The position numbers and the translations under genes were made by a program. Under the pieces are notes generated by a model. It did not search any database. It was not told where the DNA came from and saw only the letters and a list, made by a program, of their open reading frames with translations. This document shows positions 33,521 through 41,694 of a stretch of 42,005 bases of DNA, piece after piece. The DNA comes from Pseudomonadota bacterium (GTDB taxonomy: Bacteria > Myxococcota_A > Bradymonadia > UBA4248), in assembly GCA_017421975.1 (NCBI GenBank), contig JAFOHE010000118.1, forward strand, positions 1-42,005. Reading direction: 5' to 3'. Position 1 is the stretch's first letter. The number at the start of each line of letters is the position of its first letter.

Positions 33521-33642
33521 TCGTGCGATGTCTTGGCATTAATTTAAGTGGGGGTCGAGCGATAGACCTACATGCAGGTGTGTTGATAATCCTCTGATTG
33601 AAATAATGCCCTTTGCGCTTAGGAGTTCAATCATCACAAATT

Positions 33643-33720
33643 GGGGCGTTGCGGGGTAAAACCCCGCACAGAGGGTAGCGGCGTATGGCAAAGCCATAGC
33701 CGCGTAGGGGGCTTTCCCCC
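33643..33720. repeat. Palindromic element F (short core)
   Basis: GGGGCGTTGCGGGG-taaaa-CCCCGC, then GAGGGTAGCGGCG, the short core TATGGC-aaa-GCCATA, GCCGCGTAGGGGG and CCCCC. The frame is complete but the core is only 6 bp. It lies 128 bases past the truB stop. Confidence 0.85.
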
Positions 33721-33774
33721 TGCCATTAAAAAACAAATCAAGATTATCTCGGTAACTTTGTCAGTTATCGTTAA

Positions 33775-33838
33775 GGTTACGCGGTTATTTTTTCGTATGT
33801 TCATGTAAAAAATATTTGAACAAAGGTGTTACGCGCGG
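33775..33838. repeat. GTTCA repeat, copy 3
   Basis: GGTTACGCGG ... GTTCATGTAAAAAATATTTGAAC ... GTTACGCGCGG is visible in pieces. It is the shortest copy and sits at the 3' end of truB. Confidence 0.5.
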
Positions 33839-33847
33839 CTGGATGCC

Positions 33848-34744
33848 TTATGCTCTATCTGTTTCAATGCGTGTGATGTTGAGCGTTCGGTCTGTGGCAA
33901 TTTCGACGACGGCAAGGAGTTTTGGATTGTCATGACATTGAATACGATAGGTAGCCGGAGCATAGGCCGAAAGATCGACGGCATAGCCGTGCATGATTTC
34001 AAAAGCATCGTGCGCGTTGAGCTGGATTGCTTCGAAGTGCGAGAGTGCTTTTTCACAAGGAAGCAGGAGATCATCAAGAGCAGTATGATCCAAAATATCA
34101 TTGAGCGCGTGAGCCTGGGAAATATCGAATCGGCAGGATTGTGTGCGTCTGAGGGCACACAAATGGGCGTAGGTGCCAAGCGCTTGGCCCAAGTCGCGTG
34201 CAATCGAACGAATATAAGTCCCTCCGCTGCAGGCAATGGAGAGGGAAATGACGGGTGATACAGGAAGATCGCAGTGTGTGAGCGTATTTCCATAGATAGT
34301 GACGCTTCGTGGCTCGAGATGTACAGGTTTGCCTTCCGCAGCGAGGTGATAGGCGCGTTTGCCTTGAACGTGAAGTGCTGAAAAATCAGGGGGGATCTGT
34401 TGAATGGTGCCACGAAATTGGGTCAACGCATTTTCGACGTCATGTCGGCTGAGATGTTGCCACGGGCCTTCTTGGCGTGTTTCTCCTGTGGCGTCGTCGG
34501 TTGTGGTGGAACGGCCTAGACAGATATCGGCAAGATAGTGTTTGTCGCTGCCGAGGAAGTATTTGAGAAGACGTGTCGCACGACCGATGGCGGCAACGAG
34601 GAGACCGGATGCTTCGGGATCAAGTGTCCCGCCGTGGCCGATTTTTTGTCCGTTACGCGAGATGTGAAAGTGATGATCAATCTTTCGGAGAACCTGAAAC
34701 GAAGAAAGACCGGTGGGTTTGTCGATAAGAAGAAATCCGTTCAT
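33848..34744 (-). CDS. truB: tRNA pseudouridine(55) synthase
   Basis: TruB makes pseudouridine 55 in the T loop of tRNA. The 298-aa protein begins with the family's MNGFLLIDKPTGLSS. It has the catalytic aspartate D42 in GHGGTLDPEASGLL and the later GTYIRSIARDLG motif, with a PUA-like C-terminal region (about 230-298). The start could be the ATG at 34744 or two codons earlier at 34750; the weak site CGGAT suits 34744 better. The open frame continues further upstream without family similarity. It is divergent from the outer-membrane protein gene. Confidence 0.95.
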   Translation of the reverse strand: MNGFLLIDKPTGLSSFQVLRKIDHHFHISRNGQKIGHGGTLDPEASGLLVAAIGRATRLLKYFLGSDKHYLADICLGRSTTTDDATGETRQEGPWQHLSRHDVENALTQFRGTIQQIPPDFSALHVQGKRAYHLAAEGKPVHLEPRSVTIYGNTLTHCDLPVSPVISLSIACSGGTYIRSIARDLGQALGTYAHLCALRRTQSCRFDISQAHALNDILDHTALDDLLLPCEKALSHFEAIQLNAHDAFEIMHGYAVDLSAYAPATYRIQCHDNPKLLAVVEIATDRTLNITRIETDRA

Positions 34745-34985
34745 TGACATATCCGTTTCTGCCAAATAATAGGGTAGAATGACTTCTGCCGATTTTCGGA
34801 AGACGGCAGGAAGGAATGAATCATGCCTTAAATTTGTTCGGAATTTAAGACTGATTTTGGACAATGTTGCCAAATCGTTGCGACGAAAGGGCACTCAGAG
34901 TATAATAAGAACTGATTTGCGAGTAGTCGGGAATAACCCGGGATCGTTTTTGACATCATACAGGAATTGAAGTTTGGATAAGAAT

Positions 34986-36968
34986 ATGAAACGCGTTGTC
35001 ATGGTGTTGGCAACAATGATAGTGATGCCGGGGCTTGCATCGGCACAGGATACTGTTTCGACGGATGTGGTGCAGCCTGCGGAGGTGGCACAAAATGAGG
35101 TGGCTCAAACGGCAGTTGAACAAGAAAAAGCAGCCGACACTTCAACGTCTTCGTCTGTGAATATGGCTCAGACTGTTAAGGATAGTCAGTCGAATAAAGC
35201 AGCTCGAAAAGAGGCAATGCGGAATTTGTCTGCGGCTTATCCCGAAAATAGTGAAGCTGTGCCGGCCCCTGCCCCTGTCGCAGAGGCGAATGTGCAGGAA
35301 ACGCCAGCAAAATATGTTCCGCCTTCTTTTAAGACAACGGAACGTCTGCCTCGTTTTGAACACCATGGCTATTTCAGAACCCGCCTTAATTATTTCGGAA
35401 ATTACGATCTTGATACGCGCGGTACATCGCCAGTCGGCGTTCCGCTCAATGCTGATCAGCGCGGTTCGGATGCACAGGAAAATATCGAGATGGGGGATGC
35501 GGATGCGCATTTGAGCGGTAACATTCGCTTCCGTTATCAGCCGACGATCCATATTACCGAATCCGTGAGAATTTCCGGTACGTTCGATGTGATGGATAAT
35601 TTGACGCTCGGTACTTCGCCAAACGGATTGCGTGAAAATTGGGGAGCCAATGTCTTTTTCACGTTTGATGGTGCAGATGCCGTGAAGGGCGATTCGCTTC
35701 TCTCGGATGCGATTTCGATTAAAGCATTATATGGCGAAGCTGATACGATTTTAGGTACGTTCCGCGTTGGTCGTGTCCCGACCCATTGGGGTATGGGACT
35801 CGTCTATAACGACGGTGGCGTGTACAAACGCGATCAGCAAATTACCGAAGGACATGCATGGAAATGCCTCGATTGTGACGGCGGCGATGCTGTTGATAAA
35901 GTCGAGTGGCGTATCAGAGATCCTTTCTACGATATGCTATATCTCGCTTTTTCATGGGATTTCATCAATTCAGGATTGTCAAGTTATAAGCAGGATTCTA
36001 TGGCTCAGGCCTTTGATCTGGCTGAATCAGATGATGTCCTTCAGTTTACGTTGTCTATCTTCGATCGTCCCATTTCTCAGCAGGAAATCGACACGCGGTA
36101 TCGAAAAATGTTTGAGACGCGTGAATGGACGGCGGATTGGGGAATCCTCTACTCGTATCGTGAACAAAATCAAGCTCCGGAAGTAAATGCAGCTTTGCAG
36201 GATGACGGTGCTGCTGCCACATATCTCCTGTACGAAAAAAGTGCCAAGGCGCATGTCTTCGATTTGTGGGGAAGGTTTTATATCCCATTGCCCAAAGAAG
36301 TCATGTTACGACTTGAAGCTGAGTTCGTTGGTGTGGCAGGTTCTGTCAAACTTGACCTGAACGACGAAGGGGATAAGCGTGATATTTTGCAGTTTGGGTT
36401 GGGCTTCGAGGGCGAGGTCTGGTGGCGCGACCTTGTGACAGGCATTAAAACCGGATTCGCATGGGCCGATAATATGAAGTTTAGTGGTCATTCCATGATC
36501 GAGAACTATAATCTCGGCGTCGTGCCCATGGGATCCATCTTACGCTTCGATCCAAGTTACCGTATTGATGATATCATGTTCCATGAACTCATGGACGGCA
36601 TCAACAATGCGTGGTATCTTAACATCTATGGTGAGTACAAGTTCCCACTTGAGCTTTCGCAAATGACAATGGCGCTTGGCGCAAGACTCGATCTCTCTAC
36701 GGCTGCCGCCCTCGTCAAAGATGCTACGCCCGGGGATTCGAGTTGGTACGGATTCGAAGCCGATCTCAAGCTCTTTTATGAAGAATCGGATCGCTTCCGG
36801 TTTGAGATCGGTGCTGGCGTTTTCGTGCCAGGAAATGCTTGGCAGCATAAGCCTGCAAGCGATTATCCTATCCTCCCAAGCCAGAGCGTCTATAAAGATT
36901 CCACTTCGGATACGTATGATCCAGAAGTCGCTTGGAATGTCATTGCCAATCTCTATTTCATGTTTTAA
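34986..36968 (+). CDS. Large outer-membrane protein, TIGR04551-like
   Basis: The 660-aa product has a signal peptide (residues 1-21, ending ASAQ), a low-complexity Ala/Glu/Thr linker to about 105, and a long beta-rich domain beginning FEHHGYFRTRLNYFGNYDL. The segment NIRFRYQPTIHITESVRISG matches the pattern of the myxobacterial TIGR04551 outer-membrane family as I remember it. Alternating aromatic strands and a terminal IANLYFMF ending in phenylalanine support a beta-barrel inserted by the BAM complex. I chose the ATG at 34986; the in-frame TTG at 34974 lacks a better site. The function is unknown. Confidence 0.8.
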   Translation: MKRVVMVLATMIVMPGLASAQDTVSTDVVQPAEVAQNEVAQTAVEQEKAADTSTSSSVNMAQTVKDSQSNKAARKEAMRNLSAAYPENSEAVPAPAPVAEANVQETPAKYVPPSFKTTERLPRFEHHGYFRTRLNYFGNYDLDTRGTSPVGVPLNADQRGSDAQENIEMGDADAHLSGNIRFRYQPTIHITESVRISGTFDVMDNLTLGTSPNGLRENWGANVFFTFDGADAVKGDSLLSDAISIKALYGEADTILGTFRVGRVPTHWGMGLVYNDGGVYKRDQQITEGHAWKCLDCDGGDAVDKVEWRIRDPFYDMLYLAFSWDFINSGLSSYKQDSMAQAFDLAESDDVLQFTLSIFDRPISQQEIDTRYRKMFETREWTADWGILYSYREQNQAPEVNAALQDDGAAATYLLYEKSAKAHVFDLWGRFYIPLPKEVMLRLEAEFVGVAGSVKLDLNDEGDKRDILQFGLGFEGEVWWRDLVTGIKTGFAWADNMKFSGHSMIENYNLGVVPMGSILRFDPSYRIDDIMFHELMDGINNAWYLNIYGEYKFPLELSQMTMALGARLDLSTAAALVKDATPGDSSWYGFEADLKLFYEESDRFRFEIGAGVFVPGNAWQHKPASDYPILPSQSVYKDSTSDTYDPEVAWNVIANLYFMF

Positions 36969-37096
36969 GACGTTCGCTTGTTTATGATTTGAACGATCTA
37001 GCGCGTTTGATGCTTGTGCCAAAAAGGGCAAAGGGGACAAACGCGTTTCAGTTGATAATGTGAATCACAATGCGAATCTCTCTGAGGGTGTTTTGA

Positions 37097-37960
37097 ATGA
37101 TGAAGTTTCAGCGTTTTGCTTTCATCCTGTTGAGTATCATGCTCGTCTTAGCAGCTTGTTCCAAGTCCGAAGATAAGCCAGAAAAACGGCAGCGTCCCGC
37201 TGCTGCAAAAGTTGTCGATCTCGGTGAAGATAATCATGAGGAAAAGGATGAACCCGCAGCAGATGAGGTGAAAAAAGTAGCAAATCGTCAGCGTCCTGCA
37301 ATCTCCAGTAAAAAAGCACCTAGCCGAGGCCGTAACGCAGAGCGTCAGGCCGAAAAGCGTGATGACGATAACAAAAAGGATGATGCTCCAAAGGATGAGC
37401 CGAAACCTGAAGTCACTAAAAAAACAGATGAAAAATCGGAAAACGCCAAGCCCGTTGAACAGACAAAAATAGAGAACGCCGAAAATTTCGATTTCTCCAA
37501 TGAACAAACAAACGAAGAACCAACGCCGCGTATCGTTAAAAAACGTGAAGGCCTTGATATCGAAAATATCATCAATATCCGAGAGCTCCGCGAACAAACT
37601 GGGTACGTCGGTGCGCTGACTCAGACGGATCTCGTTGGACAAGCTTCCGATGCCAGATATAACGTCATTCGTTTGTCAACGGACAAAACTTCGGAACTCG
37701 GGTTTACAGTTCAGGTCTGGAAACCTGGAAACGAATCGGCTGCTTCAAAACGCTATGAAGAGATTTATAAACAGTCCTTCGGTGGCATCAAACAAAAAGA
37801 TGTCGCGTCCGATGCCTTTATCGCCTCTCATCATAGTATCACTGAACTCGGATTTTATGATAAGGCAAAACGAACTGTGGTGCTCATTTCGTGTTCTGAT
37901 ACGGTCTGTAAGGCTGATCAGCTTAAAAGTATTGCTACGACGATTCAACGCCGTCTCTAA
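37097..37960 (+). CDS. Lipoprotein with charged linker
   Basis: The 287-aa product has a lipoprotein signal (lipobox LAAC, C21) and about 130 residues of Lys/Glu/Pro-rich, probably disordered linker (QRPAAAKVVD, KKDDAPKDEPKPE). A compact C-terminal domain (about 155-287) contains two cysteines near its end (SCSDTVCKADQLKSI). No family is recognised. The long charged tether would let the domain reach across the periplasm (inference). GAGGGTG precedes two consecutive ATGs. It is followed after 50 bases by deoC on the same strand. Confidence 0.75.
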   Translation: MMKFQRFAFILLSIMLVLAACSKSEDKPEKRQRPAAAKVVDLGEDNHEEKDEPAADEVKKVANRQRPAISSKKAPSRGRNAERQAEKRDDDNKKDDAPKDEPKPEVTKKTDEKSENAKPVEQTKIENAENFDFSNEQTNEEPTPRIVKKREGLDIENIINIRELREQTGYVGALTQTDLVGQASDARYNVIRLSTDKTSELGFTVQVWKPGNESAASKRYEEIYKQSFGGIKQKDVASDAFIASHHSITELGFYDKAKRTVVLISCSDTVCKADQLKSIATTIQRRL

Positions 37961-38011
37961 TATTGGCTGCCTTTGCCGCCTGTTACCTACCTCTCGATAA
38001 GGAGAAAAAAC

Positions 38012-38785
38012 ATGTCTGATTGTAAATGTCACTGTGCGAATGGAATCGATTCCGTAAAAGATATCGACCCTCGTACGCTCGGCGTTAAGGATGTGGATCA
38101 TATCACGGGAAAAGATCTCGCTGGTATCATTGATCATACTTACCTCAAACCCGATGCCGATCGTAAAACAATCGAAAAACTCTGTGCTGAAGCGCGTGAA
38201 CATCATTTTGCAAGCGTTTGCGTCAATACGACGATGGTTCACCTCGCAGCTGAACTCCTTCAGGATTCTGGCGTGAATGTCTGCGCCGTCATTGGCTTTC
38301 CCTTGGGCGCTGCTACGACAGCATCCAAATGCTACGAAGCTCAGGAAGCTGTCCGTTGCGGTGCCGTCGAAGTCGATATGGTCATTAATATTGGGGCGCT
38401 CAAAAGCAAAGATTATGCACTCGTCGAGTACGATATTCGTAAAGTCGTCGAAAGCGTCGAAGGGACACTCGTTAAAGTCATTATCGAAACTTGCTTCCTC
38501 ACAGATGAAGAAAAAGTCATCGCTTGCGCACTCTCAAAAGCCGCTGGTGCTCATTTCGTCAAAACAAGCACCGGTTTCGCCAAAGTCGGTGACAAGAGTG
38601 GCGCTACAGTGGAAGACATTGCACTCATGCGACGTGTTGTCGGTCCCGAAATGGGCGTGAAAGCTTCCGGTGGTATCCGCGATACCGAAACGGCAATCGC
38701 TATGGTCAAAGCCGGCGCAACGAGACTCGGCGTCTCCGCTGGTATCGCTATTATTAGTGGTGCTAAATCCGATTCCGATTATTAA
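38012..38785 (+). CDS. deoC: Deoxyribose-phosphate aldolase
   Basis: DeoC splits 2-deoxyribose 5-phosphate into glyceraldehyde 3-phosphate and acetaldehyde in nucleoside breakdown. The 257-aa protein shows [12 protein letters not shown] (39-50), IGFPLGA (94-100), the proton-relay D122 (EVDMVIN), and the Schiff-base lysine K184 in FVKTSTGF. A Cys-rich N-terminal stretch (MSDCKCHC) precedes the conserved core. AAGGAG lies 6 bases before the ATG; the open frame upstream of this is not supported. No other deo genes are nearby. Confidence 0.96.
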   Translation: MSDCKCHCANGIDSVKDIDPRTLGVKDVDHITGKDLAGIIDHTYLKPDADRKTIEKLCAEAREHHFASVCVNTTMVHLAAELLQDSGVNVCAVIGFPLGAATTASKCYEAQEAVRCGAVEVDMVINIGALKSKDYALVEYDIRKVVESVEGTLVKVIIETCFLTDEEKVIACALSKAAGAHFVKTSTGFAKVGDKSGATVEDIALMRRVVGPEMGVKASGGIRDTETAIAMVKAGATRLGVSAGIAIISGAKSDSDY

Positions 38786-38798
38786 GAGTTTCAGATAG

Positions 38799-38867
38799 GC
38801 GCACATGCCGAGATGCCGGTTACCGTTACTTTTATGACGTTTCCGCTCTCGGCTGGGCGCTTTTTTT
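38799..38867 (+). terminator. deoC terminator with a long loop
   Basis: GCGC (38799-38802) and GCCGAGA pair with TCTCGGC and GCGC (ending 38860), and TTTTTTT follows. The loop of about 33 bases is unusually long. Confidence 0.65.
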
Positions 38868-38871
38868 GTTG

Positions 38872-38901
38872 CTGGATTTCTTTTCTCTGGATTTCTTTTC
38901 T
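38872..38901. repeat. Perfect 15-bp tandem duplication
   Basis: CTGGATTTCTTTTCT occurs twice in direct succession (38872-38886, 38887-38901), between the deoC terminator and the next start codon. Confidence 0.8.
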
Positions 38902-38933
38902 CAAGACAGGCCTTCTCGCCATTGGATGTCCTC

Positions 38934-40397
38934 ATGATTCCTCAGCATCATTACGTTTCCTGTGTCGGATGCGGTACGCGCGTCCATGCTTACGATTACG
39001 CCACTTTCAGTTGCCCAAACCGCGACGATCTGCCTGAAGCAAATCACATTCTTCAGAAAAAACACATGATCACTGCGGCTCTTTGGCAACGCAGTGAACT
39101 CGAAGATTCCAAAAATCCTTTTGTCCGATATCGTCATCGTCTCTTAGGTTATCATCGGACGCTTAACGCACGACACTCCGATGTCGATTACCTCGAACGC
39201 ATCGCTCAGCTCGATGGCGCACTTAAAGCAATCGACGGAAGAACGTTCTCCGAAACGCCTATGTCGATTGAACGTGAACTCGCCGATGCCATCAATCTCG
39301 CGCCCACGCAGAATCTTTATGTTAAAGATGAAACGAATAATGTCGCAGGCTCACATAAAGCGCGTCATTTGTTCGGAATCTTGCTCAATCTTGCACCTGA
39401 ATCGCTCAAAAAACCTTTTGCTATCGCAAGTTGCGGTAATGCTGCGCTCGCCGCTGCTGTCGTCGCAAAAGCCGCTGGCGCAAAACTCGAAGTCTATATC
39501 CCGACGGATGCAGAACCCTCTGTCGTCGAAAAATTAAAATCTCTCGGCGCAAATCTCCACATCTGCGAACGCGTCGATGGACAATTGGGTGATCCTTGCT
39601 ATCTCCAATCACTTGAAGCTGTCAAAAATGGCGCGATTCCTTTTACTTGCCAGGGACCCGATAATGGACTGAGTATCGAAGGGGGCTCCACACTCGCTTA
39701 CGAAATCTTCGATTGGTGGAAAGCAAATAAATATGATTGCCATCACATGTTTGTTCAGGTCGGTGGCGGCGCGCTTGCTTCAAGCTCCGCTCAGGCTCTC
39801 GCGGATGTCATGCGCTATGACCCGCTTAACAATCTCCCGCGTTTCCATACTGTTCAGACGCGTGGTGCGTTCCCGCTCGCTCGCGCTTACGATCGCGTTG
39901 TCAAACTCATCGATGCGAGACTCAAAGGATTGCCTTTGCCTGACCTTAAACCCATGACCGATGACATGGAACCTGCTCTACGCGCTGAAATGCACAGCGT
40001 CGCTGCAGTCCAGGAGCGACTCACAATGGCAGATTGCATCCGCTCTGCTTGGGATTCCACGGAGGTGCAGTCCGTCATTCGTATCGCCGCAAATCGAAAA
40101 AATATTTTCATGTGGCCTTGGGAATCCACACCACATTCCGTCGCACATGGCATCCTCGATGACGAAACTTACGATTGGTTCGCTATCCTCTGCACCATGT
40201 TGCGAACAGGCGGCATCCCACTCGTCGCAGACGAAGAACACCTCGTCCGCGCACACGAACTCGCACACAATTACACCGCAATTCGACCTTCCGCTACTGG
40301 CTCTGCCGGTTTGGCTGGCGTCATGCTCATGAAAGAAGCAAACGCAATTCCCGATTACGAAAATATTCAGATCTATTTTACGGGGATAGAACGCTAG
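38934..40397 (+). CDS. Threonine-synthase-like PLP enzyme
   Basis: This 487-aa fold-type II pyridoxal-phosphate enzyme may be a threonine synthase or a related lyase. It has an N-terminal cysteine knuckle (C10-V-G-C13, C27) as in threonine synthases, the PLP lysine K142 in AGSHKARH, the SCGNAALAAAV loop and a phosphate-binding GGGALASS. The C-terminal STEVQSVIRIAANR and STPHSVAHGILDDETYDW regions are not standard short threonine synthase sequence, so the substrate is uncertain. I chose the ATG at 38934, with GGAT 7 bases upstream, over the in-frame TTG at 38922. Element H follows 20 bases after the stop. Confidence 0.8.
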   Translation: MIPQHHYVSCVGCGTRVHAYDYATFSCPNRDDLPEANHILQKKHMITAALWQRSELEDSKNPFVRYRHRLLGYHRTLNARHSDVDYLERIAQLDGALKAIDGRTFSETPMSIERELADAINLAPTQNLYVKDETNNVAGSHKARHLFGILLNLAPESLKKPFAIASCGNAALAAAVVAKAAGAKLEVYIPTDAEPSVVEKLKSLGANLHICERVDGQLGDPCYLQSLEAVKNGAIPFTCQGPDNGLSIEGGSTLAYEIFDWWKANKYDCHHMFVQVGGGALASSSAQALADVMRYDPLNNLPRFHTVQTRGAFPLARAYDRVVKLIDARLKGLPLPDLKPMTDDMEPALRAEMHSVAAVQERLTMADCIRSAWDSTEVQSVIRIAANRKNIFMWPWESTPHSVAHGILDDETYDWFAILCTMLRTGGIPLVADEEHLVRAHELAHNYTAIRPSATGSAGLAGVMLMKEANAIPDYENIQIYFTGIER

Positions 40398-40416
40398 TCG
40401 TGGTGTTGAAAATGGG

Positions 40417-40526
40417 GTTCTGCCTATGCCTGCGGCATACGGCAGAACGCGTACGCTATGGTCTATGACCATACGCGTACGCCAAAACTGCTATTTCAGT
40501 GCTACGCTCTGAAATACGCAGTTTTG
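40417..40526. repeat. Palindromic element H (three contiguous bulged hairpins)
   Basis: Three hairpins abut exactly. The first is GTTCTGCC-TATGCC / GGCATA-C-GGCAGAAC (40417-40448). The second is GCGTACGC-TATGGTC / GACCATA-C-GCGTACGC (40449-40482). The third is CAAAACTGC-TATTTCAG / CTGAAATA-C-GCAGTTTTG (40483-40526). Stems differ completely, yet each has TAT...ATA and one unpaired C outside ATA. The G-rich arms of the other elements are absent. Confidence 0.85.
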
Positions 40527-40540
40527 ATACTCTGCTTAAG

Positions 40541-40572
40541 ATATAAATATATTTTATATAATATATTTATAT
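40541..40572. repeat. AT-only inverted repeat
   Basis: ATATAAATATATT and AATATATTTATAT are perfect reverse complements around a 6-base loop, about 170 bases upstream of the ATP-grasp gene. Confidence 0.7.
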
Positions 40573-40740
40573 ATACTCCGCCTTGGTATTATAATAAATT
40601 GCATGTAATGAATAGATATGGGTAGAATGTTCTGTGAAACGTCCAAATAATGTGGAATATACCCATTTCGTAAAATGGATAAAAATGTTTTCTTGAAATT
40701 TTTTGGTGTAATGTTATAACGAATGAGGAGGTGCTTTGAC

Positions 40741-41622
40741 ATGAAAAATAAGTTGTTAAAAAAATGGATCTTAAAAGGTTATCATTTGAGTTTGCGTTTG
40801 ACAGAATCTGTTTTTGGAACTGTTAAGGCTAAAGAACTTGATTCGTATGTGCGTTTTAGACGTAAGCTTCACATTGCCTCTCCAAAATCACTCGCAGATA
40901 AGATTGCATGGCTCGAATATCATGAAATAACGCCATTAAAAGCTGAATGTACGGATAAATGGGCTGTGCGTGAGTATATTCGCGCCAAGGGGTATGGTGA
41001 AATCTTGGTGCCCGTTTATGGTGGCGTTTATACTTCTGCTGATGAATTGGATGTGTCGGCTCTGCCAGATGCTTTCGTCATTAAGGCGACACATGGCTGC
41101 AAAATGAATTATATTTGTGCAGACAAAAAAAAGATGAATATCCATGAGGTAAAAGCAAAAATTGCGGATTGGCTATCGACAACTTATGGCATCTATTCTT
41201 TTGAAACACACTATAAGGAGATCCCGCATCGCTTTTATATTGAAAAATACCTCGGCGACGGCGATGAAATCGTGGATTATAAGTTTTTTTGCTACCATGG
41301 TGAGCCTTCTTTTGTTGAGATTTGTAGTCAGCGTAAATCTGGCTTGAAATTAGCACTTTATGATATGTCGTGGAATCGTATTCGATGTATTACAAGTAAA
41401 CGTGATCATGCACGAGAATTTGTTTGCCCGGATCAATTTGAAAAAATGAAAGAGATTGCACGTCATCTGTCTAAAGACTTTTCATTTGTTCGCGTTGATC
41501 TGTACGATATACATGGATCAGTTTATTTCAGCGAGTTGACGTTTACGCCTGCTGCATGTGTCCTGTCGAATTTTAAAGAATCTTTTTTATTGTCCGAAGG
41601 AAAAAAACTGACGCTTAAATAA
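40741..41622 (+). CDS. TupA-like ATP-grasp protein
   Basis: The 293-aa protein fits the ATP-grasp TupA-like family, first named from teichuronopeptide synthesis; members are common in surface polysaccharide loci, where they may attach amino acids. Family-type features are SLADKIAWLEYHEITPLKAECTDKWAVREYI, VIKATHGC (ATP-grasp strand), the Lys-rich loop, DYKFFCYHGEP, and FVRVDLYDIHGSVYFSELTFTPAA carrying the metal-binding acidic residues. The start at 40741 follows GAGGAGGTG; an in-frame ATG at 40723 precedes that site. AT-rich codon use differs from most neighbours and suggests acquisition. No partner polysaccharide genes are in view. Confidence 0.85.
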   Translation: MKNKLLKKWILKGYHLSLRLTESVFGTVKAKELDSYVRFRRKLHIASPKSLADKIAWLEYHEITPLKAECTDKWAVREYIRAKGYGEILVPVYGGVYTSADELDVSALPDAFVIKATHGCKMNYICADKKKMNIHEVKAKIADWLSTTYGIYSFETHYKEIPHRFYIEKYLGDGDEIVDYKFFCYHGEPSFVEICSQRKSGLKLALYDMSWNRIRCITSKRDHAREFVCPDQFEKMKEIARHLSKDFSFVRVDLYDIHGSVYFSELTFTPAACVLSNFKESFLLSEGKKLTLK

Positions 41623-41694
41623 GGACGTCACGTGCAACGTCCCAGTGCATTCTCCTCTGTTAGGTCTCGCCACATGCGTCTCTCCTGTATTGTA

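Larger units (their letters stand above)
33243..33847. other. 605-base intergenic region with several repeats
   Basis: No gene is supported. In order it holds the phased promoter boxes, the palindrome CTACATGTAG (33364-33373), a short tandem AATAATCCCCCACTTGT (two copies near 33382-33415), copy 2 of the GTTCA repeat, a second degenerate ATAGACCT box (33562-33580), element F, and copy 3 of the GTTCA repeat. Confidence 0.55.
40398..40740. other. Intergenic region with element H and an AT-rich palindrome
   Basis: No gene is supported. It holds the triple hairpin H (40417-40526), then a perfect 13-bp AT-rich inverted repeat (40541-40553 with 40560-40572). About 170 bases of AT-rich leader precede the ATP-grasp gene; no clear promoter boxes are seen. 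Confidence 0.6.

Noticed and set aside
31237-33580. Possible CRISPR array in the AT-rich island
   Set aside because: The repeats are inverted, few, diverged and irregularly spaced; no cas gene is in the window.
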